Below are positions 11,301 to 21,900 of a stretch of 64,000 bases of DNA, one piece after another. The notes under the pieces were generated by a model. It had not been told where the DNA came from and did not search any database. It saw nothing but the letters and a program-made list of their open reading frames with translations. The position numbers were made by a program, and so were the translations under genes. This DNA comes from Durusdinium trenchii. Taxonomy: Eukaryota > Sar > Dinophyceae > Suessiales > Symbiodiniaceae. Location: contig CAXAMN010027472.1 of NCBI GenBank assembly GCA_963970005.1, forward strand, positions 160,107 through 224,106. The letters run 5' to 3'. Position 1 is the stretch's first letter; the number at the start of each line of letters is the position of its first letter.

Positions 11301-12650
11301 CCTTTGATATATGGCGCCGGGCCATGAAGTTGAATACTTCATTGACAAAGTTTGAGCTTGCCACATTCAAGATGACGTCGCTTCTTGGTGTGCAAACGAG
11401 TTGCATGGACCAGCGTATTGCATGTGAATTTGTGTGTGGGTCTTGCCTGTACGTGCAGCTGTCAGGCTCTCAGACTTTCCGAAATGCTCATGGAAAGGCT
11501 ATGACACCACGGTGGTTTCCAAGTGGCTCCTCCACCTTGTGAGCACAGTGAACCCGGAAGAGCATGTCCCATGACTTATTTGGTCCTTGTTTGTGAAGTT
11601 GGTTGTGGTTGTTGAGACTTGGCTTGGCTGCTCTAGCTAAGGGGGTGGACCAAGATATTTGGGCTCTCTTCCATTTCACTCTGCAAAACATCGATGTGTA
11701 CTTTCGATCCATCCCAAGCCACAAAACATGGCTCAAGAGGGATGTTGCGGAGCAGTCTGTATCAGCATGTCAATCAATGACCGAGACTTGCTTGTCATTT
11801 CAGCTTGTGGTGTTGCAGCTCATGTGATGTAAGCCTGCGAGATTGCCCTTTGTGTTTCCAAGGAAGGAATCAGTGCACTGCATGCCTACTGTGATGGTAA
11901 ATCTTGGAAGCTGTTTGCCAAGCGGCCGAAAGCACACATGCAGCAAGAAATCATGAACCTTCGCAGCACTCTGTGAAGAATGCTACAGCGTTGGTGGTGT
12001 CTAGAGTCATGTACATCGCTTTTTATATATCCAAGCACATATAGATATAGATGTTTTAATGGATTTCTTTTAATGCATGGGATGTGTGTTCTGTGCTGCT
12101 GGTTGTGGCATAGGACCACATGCAAGCAAACAGAAGAGTCTCGCAGGTGTCATGTGCTTGTTGCCTGTCCTGGTTCAACTCTTAATACAGCAGAGTTACA
12201 TACAAGAAATGGTTCTGAAAGCCGATGGTTGCGTTCTCTCCATGACCCATCGTGCGAGACATGTGCTTTGTCATGCGCCCAAGGATGTGGATGTGTGATC
12301 AGCTGGCTGATCAAGGTGCAGATTGGATACTTTCGCCGGCGTGCCCTTTGACATCACCTGTTAACACCCTGCCCTGCTGGTTTGTGCATGTTGGTCGGTG
12401 TGCTGTTCTTACCCTAAGGCTACCAAACATGGATAGATGAAGATTTCATTGGACGAGCCACTTGGAAACAATGACCACGCTGTGCCTCATGTTTGTGTTT
12501 GATGCCAACTTCGGTCACTTGCATGGATTGCTTTCTCAGGTCTGCCGAATGAGCAGACGTTGCCATGCTTGGTGTATAGCGCTGAGGACTATTCAGCGGG
12601 CACTATGCCACTACAAAAGTGAGTGGAAGAAGAAAGGCTGGCTGAGGTGA
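5183..12650 (+). CDS. Gene C: large dinoflagellate-family protein, about 24 exons
   Basis: Proposed exons: 5183-5384, 5555-7158, 7412-7449, 7475-7548, 7751-7904, 8006-8280, 8329-8384, 8516-8571, 8622-8720, 8801-8891, 8958-9116, 9647-9706, 9742-9821, 9891-9954, 10036-10601, 10680-10745, 10830-10889, 10966-11174, 11245-11387, 11474-11538, about 11638-11793, 11874-11972, 12437-12456 and 12540-12650. Phase is kept at nearly all junctions; those entering 7412, 9647 and 11638, and the one between 11972 and 12437, are unresolved. Layout: short Ser/Leu-rich N-terminus, long charged helix, an RRYC/HWDEDMIK region, a basic linker, then the family core. I know this core only from dinoflagellate genomes, where its function is unknown. 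The C-terminus reads EDFIGR then VCRMSRRCHAW and stops at TGA 12,648. Confidence 0.75.
5555..7158 (+). CDS. Gene C exon 2: long charged helix of 10-residue repeats
   Basis: A single 534-codon exon. After a Ser/Ala-rich lead come roughly 25-30 repeats of a ten-residue unit close to RARLEQEAKE (about 5,790-6,620), encoded by a 30-bp tandem repeat. Spacing of ten does not fit a heptad coiled coil; alternating E and K/R four apart fits a single alpha helix. A second helical part (about 6,700-7,140) is Gln/Leu/Glu-rich and more like a normal coiled coil. The exon ends at a GTGGGA donor after CCGGAG. Repeat number is likely to vary between strains. The opposite strand is open over 5,470-6,597 as a by-product of this repeat. 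Confidence 0.8.
7412..8280 (+). CDS. Gene C exons 3-6: RRYC / HWDEDMIK region
   Basis: Four exons (7412-7449, 7475-7548, 7751-7904, 8006-8280) join in frame. They give IRRYCLNEKKASKD, then EELRKMFVAHGGVFAKVE, then KKMLAEVYHWDE joined to DMIKTTWAWAEAKGK, then EYVKVPVDELERAVTEKG and an acidic/Pro-rich end. A similar order precedes the core in the dinoflagellate family as I remember it. The intron at 7549-7750 carries three imperfect copies of a roughly 58-bp repeat. Role unknown; the helical, basic look would suit nucleic-acid binding, but that is inference. Confidence 0.7.
7575..7742. repeat. Three imperfect roughly 58-bp tandem repeats in an intron
   Basis: Units start near TGTGCGCTTGTTCGCCTGA, GTGCACTTGTTTACCTGAG and GTGCTTGTTTGCCTAAGC. 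Each is followed by a GAGATGTT/GAAATGTT and GCACTG/GCGCAG stretch. They lie inside the gene C intron between 7,548 and 7,751. Confidence 0.6.
8329..9116 (+). CDS. Gene C exons 7-11: helical linker and Lys/Glu-rich segment
   Basis: Exons 8329-8384, 8516-8571, 8622-8720, 8801-8891 and 8958-9116 keep phase throughout. Products include GIDRPLNQLEHLNEKLIEQQ, SQREALLRMFIDVTKHDVEM and a highly charged stretch beginning LRKFKPPVSAEEKERKAEAA. The last exon either uses a GTGAAG donor at 9,057 or a GC donor at 9,117; unspliced it would stop at TGA 9,119. The charged stretch looks disordered. Confidence 0.65.
9369..9424. repeat. Two-copy direct repeat of about 27 bp
   Basis: The unit TTTGTGCATGCGCTGCCCAG followed by ACCATG occurs twice in a row, with two extra bases between. 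It lies in the intron region between 9,116 and 9,647 of gene C. Confidence 0.7.
9647..9954 (+). CDS. Gene C exons 12-14: short exons before the core
   Basis: Exons 9647-9706, 9742-9821 (GC donor) and 9891-9954 fit in phase with each other and with the core exon at 10,036. They encode SKRKRMSASN, LQRQNEEMIETELLEGMLEG and ADSARQIVSLTRLFDLGRYG. The junction back to 9,116 is not resolved, so one exon between 9,117 and 9,646 may be missing. Confidence 0.6.
10036..10889 (+). CDS. Gene C exons 15-17: family core with HGDEGR and CHYC
   Basis: The 188-codon exon 10036-10601 reads WSRNLHRLIHRYHLTLSV, then PWPVLL, HVLLGGHAFDEAASWKRGF, ETCVPILLHGDEGRGK and SFRSRQLIAILPGEKYAG. Exon 10680-10745 adds LYLVPFGIKGDW and exon 10830-10889 adds KLTPGFTSVRKCHYCDGS, whose CxxC may bind zinc. 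All three join with no change of phase. This is the hallmark block of the dinoflagellate family. HGDEGR holds conserved-looking acidic residues that could bind metal, but no activity is known to me. Confidence 0.8.
10966..12650 (+). CDS. Gene C exons 18-24: D-H-GIGRE motif to C-terminus
   Basis: Exon 10966-11174 encodes DWWNMKATALW, then DQMHTWHHGIGREFCAGG. 11245-11387 encodes WHLFGGNNIDARLSNAFDSF, and 11474-11538 encodes PKCSWKGYDTTVVSKWLLHL. Next come about 11638-11793, 11874-11972 (KLFAKRPKAHMQQEIM) and a 20-base exon 12437-12456 with a GC donor that completes EDFIGR. The last exon 12540-12650 reads VCRMSRRCHAWCIALRTIQR and stops. These match the order of the dinoflagellate family from memory. 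The junctions into 11,638 and between 11,972 and 12,437 are not settled. Confidence 0.72.
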
Positions 12651-12999
12651 AATGGAAAAAAGTGATGGATCGACTCGATGACATTCAGATATTGCTTGAC
12701 TTTATCGCTTTCACAATCATTCTGCTTCATCCCATGGCTTTCTGAAGCACTTCACATTTTCATCGCGCAACTCGAGCGCCTTTTTTTTCCAAAGTTGAAC
12801 CGTGCACATTTCTTGGAACATGTACTCAATCGTGCGCATTTATAAGAAACATACCTCGAGCAAATTTTTCTGTACCAAAGGGTGGTGCAGGTAATATAAT
12901 ATTGATTATATTACACATCAATATATAAATCAATGATATGGTCTATATTGTCCAAATACCCCGAAAAAAACAAAAAAAGCACACACAACAACATCCATC
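12651..12999. other. Convergent boundary between + and - strand genes
   Basis: Gene C ends at 12,650 on the plus strand and the leftmost minus-strand exon ends at or before about 13,000, so the two blocks meet tail to tail here. The stretch is AT-rich, with a T run at about 12,781 and an AT palindrome-like stretch at 12,893-12,940. No terminator could be recognised; dinoflagellate polyadenylation signals are poorly defined. Confidence 0.5.
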
Positions 13000-15900
13000 C
13001 TCCGAATCCCACGTCGAATTTGCTCCGAGTGGCGGGCCCCAAAGAATCTGCTGCTCCCACCAGGGTGCCATGTCGAGGATTGCAAGGTGCTGCGGCTGCT
13101 GCTGCTGCGGCAAACCCGAAAACCCACTGGTGTGCTATAACGGCCACGCTGAGTTGAGCCGGATGTGCACATGAGCCACATGAAAACCCAGGTTGGCAGA
13201 AGTGATTCGAAAGCTCCACAGGAATTCCATCGAGTTCCTGGGGTGGGTAAGTAGGGGCTATGATCCACACTTATATCCACGGTCTGGCACCCCAACACGA
13301 CCTCCGCTTTTGGAACTTCTGGTGCAGAGATGTCTCCTTCAACTTTGGGTGTTAGACACACCACTCCCAACACCTTAAGAGAGAGTTCGCTCTTTTGGTC
13401 CAACTACAAGACACAAGCATCATTCAAAACGAGACCATAGAGCCGTAGAGCTCCCCAAAATATGGCAGGCTGGGCAAACACATTTCAAGACCAGAAAAGC
13501 TCAGAAACAACAACAACAACAACAACAAACACCTCCCGAGACCGGCCCAAGACCCGTCGAATTCCCGGCTCGAAAGGGTCTGACCGGTGCGCGTTTGACT
13601 CGAAACCACCGTCCTTGTTCTTGCCAGCATCGATCATGGCCGAACCTGGCGACCGAACGACGCCTCTGGTGACCTAGGTCAGCTTCCAACTCCAGTGGCG
13701 AGGTCGAAAACCCCTCTGACGTCAGTGGCTTCTGACCAAAAACACCTTCCTCAAGTCTGTTTGGTGGGCTGAACTGGCGGAAGTGGTTGTGGGTCTGGTG
13801 AAGTCCGGTGAAGGACGGAAGGTGGACTCGTGGAGACCGGCCACCATCTGAGCGCAGAGCAATTGGGGGGAATGAAGGGATACCGAGACCGGGCCATGAG
13901 AAGACCATGGATCCATGTCTCGGAATAGGGATGTCGCCAGGCCTTCATCATTATTAATATCTATTAATGAGATATCTGCGAGAGACCCTCTATCAACCGT
14001 CTGGACCTAGATCGACTTGAAGGCAGCCATTCTCATGTATATACACTTTAAAACAGAAGTTGGCACTTCTTTCTCCTTCGCGAAGCGTCTTCGCGTCGCG
14101 AAGCGTCGCGAAGCGTCCCGGGCATCCGGGCTGGTAGTGCCATTGCGCAGAATGTCCATCCCATGGATCCTGCGGCGGAGCGGCGTGCGGCACGACCAAG
14201 GGCGTGTGGCCAGAACGGACCTCCAGGATCTCTGTCCTTCCTTTTGGAGACCAAGTTGCCCTTCTCTTTGAGACGAATGAAGAAGGTGGTTTTTCGGTGG
14301 GTTTGGCGGGGTCTATCTCATGAGGTGGTTGGGGCCCTGGGGACGAATGTAGTATTGTATCAATGATATATAAATATATAATGATATCTTTCTTCCAGTT
14401 GGTCCTTCCAGTTGGTCGTTCCCTAGATTCCATAGTCTCTGTCTCCTAGTCCAATACACTCCCAGGTTACCCTGTGAATGAGAATGGACATTGTGACATT
14501 CAGGGTCCAAGGTTTGTTGCACATACCCTGATGTCTGTGGCATGGTCATAATGTTATATGCTAGAGGCTCAAGGACCCTCAAACTGCTACATGTTTGAGC
14601 ACCCAAACGTCCAGTTGTGAGGGTCAAAACCCCAGTGAACTGAGGGTCCTTTCTGGGGCTTTGGAATGCAAGTATGAAGTCCTTGAAGGATATGAAGTGA
14701 TAAACTTGTCACTCCAGATCAAGCTTTGGGGAAGTGGGGTGGGGTGTCAAATTCAGCACGTCGGGAGAGTTGGACCGGTTTACACGTTGCGTAACCCGAA
14801 CGCTCCGCGTGGAACGCAAAAAGCGAACCGCTAATTGAACGCAAATAGTGAACGCACGGTGAACGCAATCTGAATGCAATTGGCAATTGTGGTTGGACTG
14901 ATCACTACTTATCCACTCCGGAGTGCATTTTTGTCACACCACTGTCCAAAAGATATTGATGATTTCAACATATTCCAAACTGGAGTGAGAATTATCACTC
15001 TTCAGGGGTACCAAATGGTACCAGGTATCATTCAAATCACTTGCCTCACACGTCGCTTCGAGCATTTGTGCACAAATTGCATCGAACTCAATCAATCCGT
15101 ACAGAACCTCGTGAGCATGTACAAACATGTACTAAAGGCTGCAACCAGTATCGAGCGAACTAGTCCACCCAACCGATCGTACCGAAAGCGATCCAAGCAA
15201 AGGTTGCGATGTGGTCTTTGTGCACTAAATGTGACCCCCTTTGACCCATTGCTGTGGCAGGCTAACAAGCGCACATGAAACAACGCTGCAAATCCAAAAC
15301 GGAAGTTGAAATACCATTAGAAAACAATTGCATGACTGATGTCTTTGCAATCAAACCTTGTAAACTTGAAATGTTAAATTCTTGGCTCCACACTCCTTAA
15401 ATAAGGATGACCCATGACACACGACTGCCTCATGTTGGAGCCAAAATCACTCTTGAGTGAAGAAAAAACTTTCTACTGTGCACCCCTGTTCGCACCTCCG
15501 GTGGATGTAAAGGCTTTGAGGTGCCTTGCACGGCCGGTTCCGGCCGACATGTCGGTTCGGTGCGCGCGCCCGAAGTGGAGTTGGGAGTTGGGCCGAGTTT
15601 GGTGAAGCGAACAAACTCCATTGGTGGGTTTTGAGTGGGGTGAAAGCAATTCTTGCATCAATGTTCCATTGACTCCCTCGGTTTGGAAAATGGAGGTTAA
15701 GATAGGTTAAGCTTTATCCCACATATTTCTTAGCGGAGTGTCCTCAATCTGCAGCAATACCCCCTTGTCTGCATGGGTAGGCAGGTCAAGGAGTTGAGCC
15801 ATCTCTAATAACATTATAGCCCCTATGGATCCGCTGCCACCCTCTGAGAGGGAATTCGCAGAAAGACGGTGCACTACGTAGGGTTGATATGTTCAAATTA

Positions 15901-18900
15901 ACATTATAGCCCCCATTATGGATCTCTAATATACTACATCCCAGTCTCAGGTGGGAGAAGTCAGAGATAGCCGATAAGCGGATTTTGCCTGTCTTTCCTC
16001 CTTATTCCTCCTGCCTGCTGTGGAATGGAATGCTGACTCCATCAGTTAACCCTTTTTCCACCTGTTGGCCCATTGCTTTAGGTAGGGAGACCAATCGCCA
16101 CCAGAGAGGTGATCTGATCGGAACGTGTGACCCACTGATCTGCTAGGTAGTCGTAGTCCGTAGTCCCTGGCCACAGGACGCCAGCCTCAGGCAGTGCTTT
16201 CCGCGAAGTCCTGGGTACCAAGGCTATGGATGAAGGACTTCGCGGCTACTCGGTCGCAGTCTGCGAATCGATCGTTGTCGGTCCGAACAAGTGTTCGCTC
16301 GACCAAAACAAGCGTTCCTGCGCCATGGAACCCGGTTCTTGCAAACGAAATGGATCTGACCCGGTTAGATGGTATAGTCATAGATTCCCAGTGATCAAAA
16401 ATAATGTCAAATCTCAGCTGGATTAATAAATCCCCTCCAGTTAATCCCCAAAAGTTGCCCAAATTAAAAAGGTTGATTTCCCCCCTCATTGCCTAGTTGG
16501 GCACCAGAAATCCCCCCAGTTAACCCGAGCCTACACAACCCCAAAAATGTTTAGAGTTGTGTATATTGAGGGATTAACTAGTTCCTCTCATCCCTTGGTT
16601 CCTATGACTATGAACTCATAGCTTCCTATATGGACTCTGGCCTCATGCTCATCAGTTCATCCCCTCTCAAACCTTCATGGTCAATGGCCTCATAGCACAT
16701 TATTCAGGGGGAGTGGACCTCATGAATGGTACCTGAGACTATCTAGACCTTCTAGACCTTCCATGTGGGGGGGGGCGGGTTTATCAATCCGGTCTTCACA
16801 TTATTGATTATTCGAATTAGTCTGTAGTAAAATAGGGAGACCTCCCACATACCCCCTGGACGAAGGGATACAAACTAAACCATCTAAAACCCATTGGTTG
16901 GGGGTCTCCCGACTAAAACACACACCTGCATAGTGAGAACGGAAACTGTGCGCAGCCCAGCAACCCAAACCTAAAGGTTTCATCATATGCTCTACGCGCT
17001 TAGTACCTGAAAACCGTGCAACAAGGAGGCTTAGCAATGGGCCCTCCTGCAACCGATCCAACCTCCTCCAAAAATATGGCCGTGGGTTCATTGCACCAAA
17101 ATACGGACTGGTTGACCTACCTTGAAGGTCGTTGGCTACATGATGTTAGACCTAACAGGCTCATGCCATTATGCCTACATTGGGGTGGTTTGGGGGGTCA
17201 ATGTAGCATTGTAGGCATATACGGCAGTCCCATGGAGCGTCTGGGGTTTTGATCCATCCCCATCTATGCCCTAAGGCTCCAACTATACCTTCCGTTTGAA
17301 TGCTTGGGGTGGGTGCTTGGGGAGCTTCTCTATACCTTCTTTTCGATGGCGGACTAGGAGACTGTGCCAAATAAGAACCCTAAGATAAGTTATATATAAG
17401 AGACACGTGTAATTTATGTAATCATGTAATCCTCTTTGATTGGGGAAGCCAAGTTGCGGGGAAGAGGTAGAAGCTGGGAAGAAGTAGGAAATCGAGATCA
17501 ATTTTGATCTGGAAGGGTCCTTCTTTTAAATCCTTCAAAGATGGCCCTCCCAACAAGCTCCCACCTTTCGACTTACAAAATCAGTGACAACTATTTGATT
17601 ACTACTCCCCACAGGTCCAGTCTGACCCAGCTCCATGGTCCCTGGTCGGCTTGACCTCATGTTCGTTGTGTGTTTGTATGATCAACAGTATACGTAGTTC
17701 GTGAGGTCTTAGACCTGGCTCGTACGCTACGGGTACTGGTACGGGTTGGCTGTTTTCTTGTTTGTTTGGCTGGCGGATCTCACCACGGGTCCGGAATCGA
17801 AACGATTGGTAAAGAATGTGTTGTTTTTGATGTTGGTCTTTGGCGGCCCAGACACATTGCCATAGCTGTATGAAAAGCATCGGCTTAAAGGCTTTAAACA
17901 TCGAACGGGTCATTACGAAACATGTTTGATCAATAGCATGCGTACTGCTAACACGCGCCTGATTTGCAGATCTTTTGACTCGACTCGCATCTTTGATCTC
18001 AACGGATGTGCCCTTACTTTAGCACATCTTTTTCATCCGCAGCGTCGCGAAACCCGCTGCCAGCGGTCACGTGTGATGGGTCCCGACGTACCGACTGTGC
18101 TGCAGTAGGTATCCTTGCAAAAAATCATGGGCTTACCCTCTGACTCATATTCCATGGAAGTGAAACATGGTCCCGTGGAAAACAAACTGACTTTCCTCTG
18201 ACTCACGCGGGGAAAACCATGGTGTTTCACTTCCATGGAACATGAGCCACAGTGCAGTTCATGGCTTCGGCGAAAACGTGACCTCCAAGTCCACCGGCTG
18301 AACGTGACAAGCAATTGGCCACGCCCACGCTACGTGCTGGTCGATACTGAGAGGTCGCCTTCAACGAAACTCCCGTTCAAGAGGTCTCACCGTGCCTTTT
18401 GGGCCCCCAAGAGTGCAGAAGATGCATTCTTTTGGTATCAAATGCATGGGTAATGCAGGATTCATTTAGCATCTCAGGAGAGCAAATGCCACAGGTCTCT
18501 TCTGTCTCCTCTCTCAAGGGTCCCAGGCAGGTCTAAGATATGGGCATCCCATCGCTGGTCCCTGTCAACAAGAGCTCCAAGACTGGCTGACTCCCTCAGT
18601 GTCCCAGGTTCTTCAGTTCGTGACCTTATTGAAGTCCCTGTCTGTGACCATGTCCAGGCCTATATACGTGTCCGCAAAAGGTCACGAACTGAAGAACCTG
18701 GTATACAACTGGTCATTATCATAACAGAACTTCGCACCACCAATCCTCCCCAAAAGGTGCAGCTTCTCATCGGCCACTCGGCCACGTTGATCGACCCCTT
18801 GGACTCTTCACAAGCAAACCGACCCCTTGGCTCGGCGTCCGACGGCCCATGGATTTCAGGGTCTTTTTTCGCTGAACCCTCGTGGTTTGGTGGGAAGTCT

Positions 18901-21900
18901 TCGCCCCGTGCCACCACAGCCGAGCTGCATTCGCCACGCCGCTCATGGCATGAAAAGAGTTGAGACGAAACAACACCCAATTCGACCGATCTCTCAACAA
19001 GGGTCCCTTGGTCTCGGCCAAACACTACGAGTCGGTCCTGACCGACTAATAGGAAGATGACCTCATGAAAAGCTGGATCAGACTGAAGGTAGAGTGTGCA
19101 TGTTTCGAGGAACAACATCTGAGCCTATGGATCCACATACCCTCTGAGGTACGGCGATGTGTTCAACATGTTTAATAGGCATGGAGATCAAAGTCCAGGG
19201 TCCAGTCGTACTGAACCTGAGAAGGTGGCAGTGGATCCCTTTTACGTTTAACAGTTGTCCAAAAACGCGTTTCGACTTCAACAACTGACAGTACATTGAT
19301 TCAGTCTCTGCCTTGGAACTTTGACACCAAACAACCTTCAACACTCTGTACACGGCACTTTCACCCACAACCTCGGCGGTAGCTGGAACTGGCTCCTGGC
19401 GTCACTGGACCGAGTGACGCATGGGGAGAATGAGGGGAACACCCCACCCCACCCCAGCAGCGCCACGCGTTTCTTATTCCGGTGTTTTGCCTGAAACCGT
19501 GTAACAGTTGTTGAATTCATTGGTCCTGGTGCAACATCGTGAAAAACTCTTCGTCTGTCTACACTCAAGGTGGTGAAGCAGTGAAGCATCGTTTTCTGCA
19601 TCTTCACCAAGATTCTGATGGATTCATGTCGTTCACAGTGCATACGAACTTGGGAGGGTCAAAAAGGTGGGTTTCAGATGGGTTTGAACAGTTCGAAGCA
19701 CAAAATCAAAAACCGAACGGGTTCTTGATAATTAATGTTCATACCTTGGGTCGCGCTGAATAGTGTCTAAACTAGCGTCAAAGCCACTATTGTTTTGCTC
19801 ATGCGGCGCTGTGGTTCATTCAAATTGTTTGTTGGGTGTTCATCTTGCACGTGTTTGCACCAATGTTGCTAAGATGGCAGTTTTCAGAAGCTAGACCGGG
19901 GAAAAAACATAACCTGAGAAGCTGCAAAACGAAAGCCAGCGCTTCCAATTTTGAGGTGGCCTGAACAATGGTTTTAGGACAGCAAACGCCTGGCCCCAGG
20001 CCACCTTGAACTTCGATTGAAAAAACATTCTGTTCACACATAGATAATTCCCATCCACATTCAGATGAAGCAAAAGCCAAAAAATGCACATTGACCTACA
20101 TTGACCTTGCACCTGGTTGAACATACGATTGGTTGTCATATGATTGGAAGTGCACTCGTTCAAGTAGAAAGTTTTTAGAGCAAAATTCGAGGTGGCCTGG
20201 GACCAGAGGCTCGCTGCCCGAAACTATATGTTCAGGCCACCTCAAAAATGAAGATATGCGAAGCAAGGGTCCTGAGGTGTCTCTGTGACAAGGCTTTTGT
20301 TAAAACAGACAGTTTTTCAAGCTAAATTCAAGGTGGCCTGAGACCAGGGTTTGCTGCCCTAAAACACTCTGTTCAGGCCACCTTAAAAATGAAGGTCTGC
20401 GAAGCGAGAGCAAAGGATGCACATTGTCCTTCTGCTGCTTGAATGTGGCCTTTTGTTTACGTAAAGGTCAAAACCCAGTTGTTTCCACCTCTTCGCTTCC
20501 CAGTCTTCCCAGGGTTCATATAGGGAGCCAGGCCATTTTCAGAATCTTCTGCATTTGAGCTGTTCGAGTTCCTATTGAAGGGTATAGTTGGCGAGTGCGT
20601 CACCACCCGCTCCAAAAGCATCAAAGCATCACCTCCCAGAGTTTACGTATATCTTTCTCGAGCCACACATGCACAGCAAACCACAGATTTGAAGTCTCAT
20701 TCGTGCTTTGAACTTGTATTGGTGTGTAAGAGGTATAGCAACATAGCATTTATACGGACCCAGGGTAGCTACAATTCTGTTCCCAGGTATCGCGCGCAGG
20801 CTTCAAAGCTGTGGTTTTCAAGCTAAATTCAAGGTGGCCTGAGACCAGGGTTTGCTGCCCTAAAACACTCTGTTCAGGCCACCTGAAAAATGAAGGTCTG
20901 CGAAGCGAGAGCAAAGGATGCACATTGTCCTTCTGCTGCTTGAATGTGGCCTTTTGTTTACTTAAAAGTTCAAGACCTCCCAGCTTTTTCCACCTCTTCG
21001 CTTCCCAGTCTTCCCAGGGTTCATATAGGGAGCCAGGCCATTTTCAGAATCTTCTGGATTTGAGCTGTCCGAGTTCCTATTGAAGGGTATATGTTCTAGT
21101 TGGCGAGTGCTTCACCACCCGCTCCAAAAGCATCAAAGCATCACCTCCCAGAGTTTACGTATATCTTTCTCGAGCCACACATGCACAGCAAACCACAGAT
21201 TTGAAGTCTCATTCGTGCTTTGAACTTGTATAGGTGTGTAAGGGGTATAGCAACATAGCATTTATACGGACCCAGGGTAGCTACAATTCTGTTCCCAGGT
21301 ATCGCGCGCATGAGGCTTCAAAGCTGTGGATTGCTGTGCTTCAAAGCTGTGGATTGCTGTGCGTGTGTAGAGGTTATCGAGCGGTTGACGGAAAGGGAAC
21401 TTGAAGTACTATACCTGGTAGCTACACTATTGCTACCCTAGGTATCTATACCTGGCAAGGTGCCAACTACACCTGTCCATTCAGATGATGCAAATGATGC
21501 AAATTGCATTTCTTGCATCACCACCCCTCAAAAATCACCTCCAACACAACCTCAAAAAACCTTCCCTCGATGCACCCTCCTCCCCCAGCATGTGCCGAGT
21601 TTACGTGTACCTTTTGCGGGCCACCCCCCCAGACCCCCTAACTACTCACTTCGTTCGCCAAGCACAACTCAGCTGGCGCCTTCTACGAAGGCTGGCTTTC
21701 GTAAATAACAGCAACTTGGATTGATCTATGCCGACATCAGCGCTCTGGCCCATCCTTCATGGAACATAAGCTCACTCCCGAGTCGCTTCCCCTGGCAAAA
21801 GCCAACCTTTTTGAGTCCTTCGTGTTTGGGGTCACCAATCCACAAAAGCAGGTGACATATTAGGTGTATCCATACCAGGGCCCCCGTTTCGAATGGATAC

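Noticed and set aside
21460-21724. Plus-strand ORFs rich in Pro/Ser/Thr
   Set aside because: Short, overlapping in two frames, no good splice sites, and next to repeat DNA.
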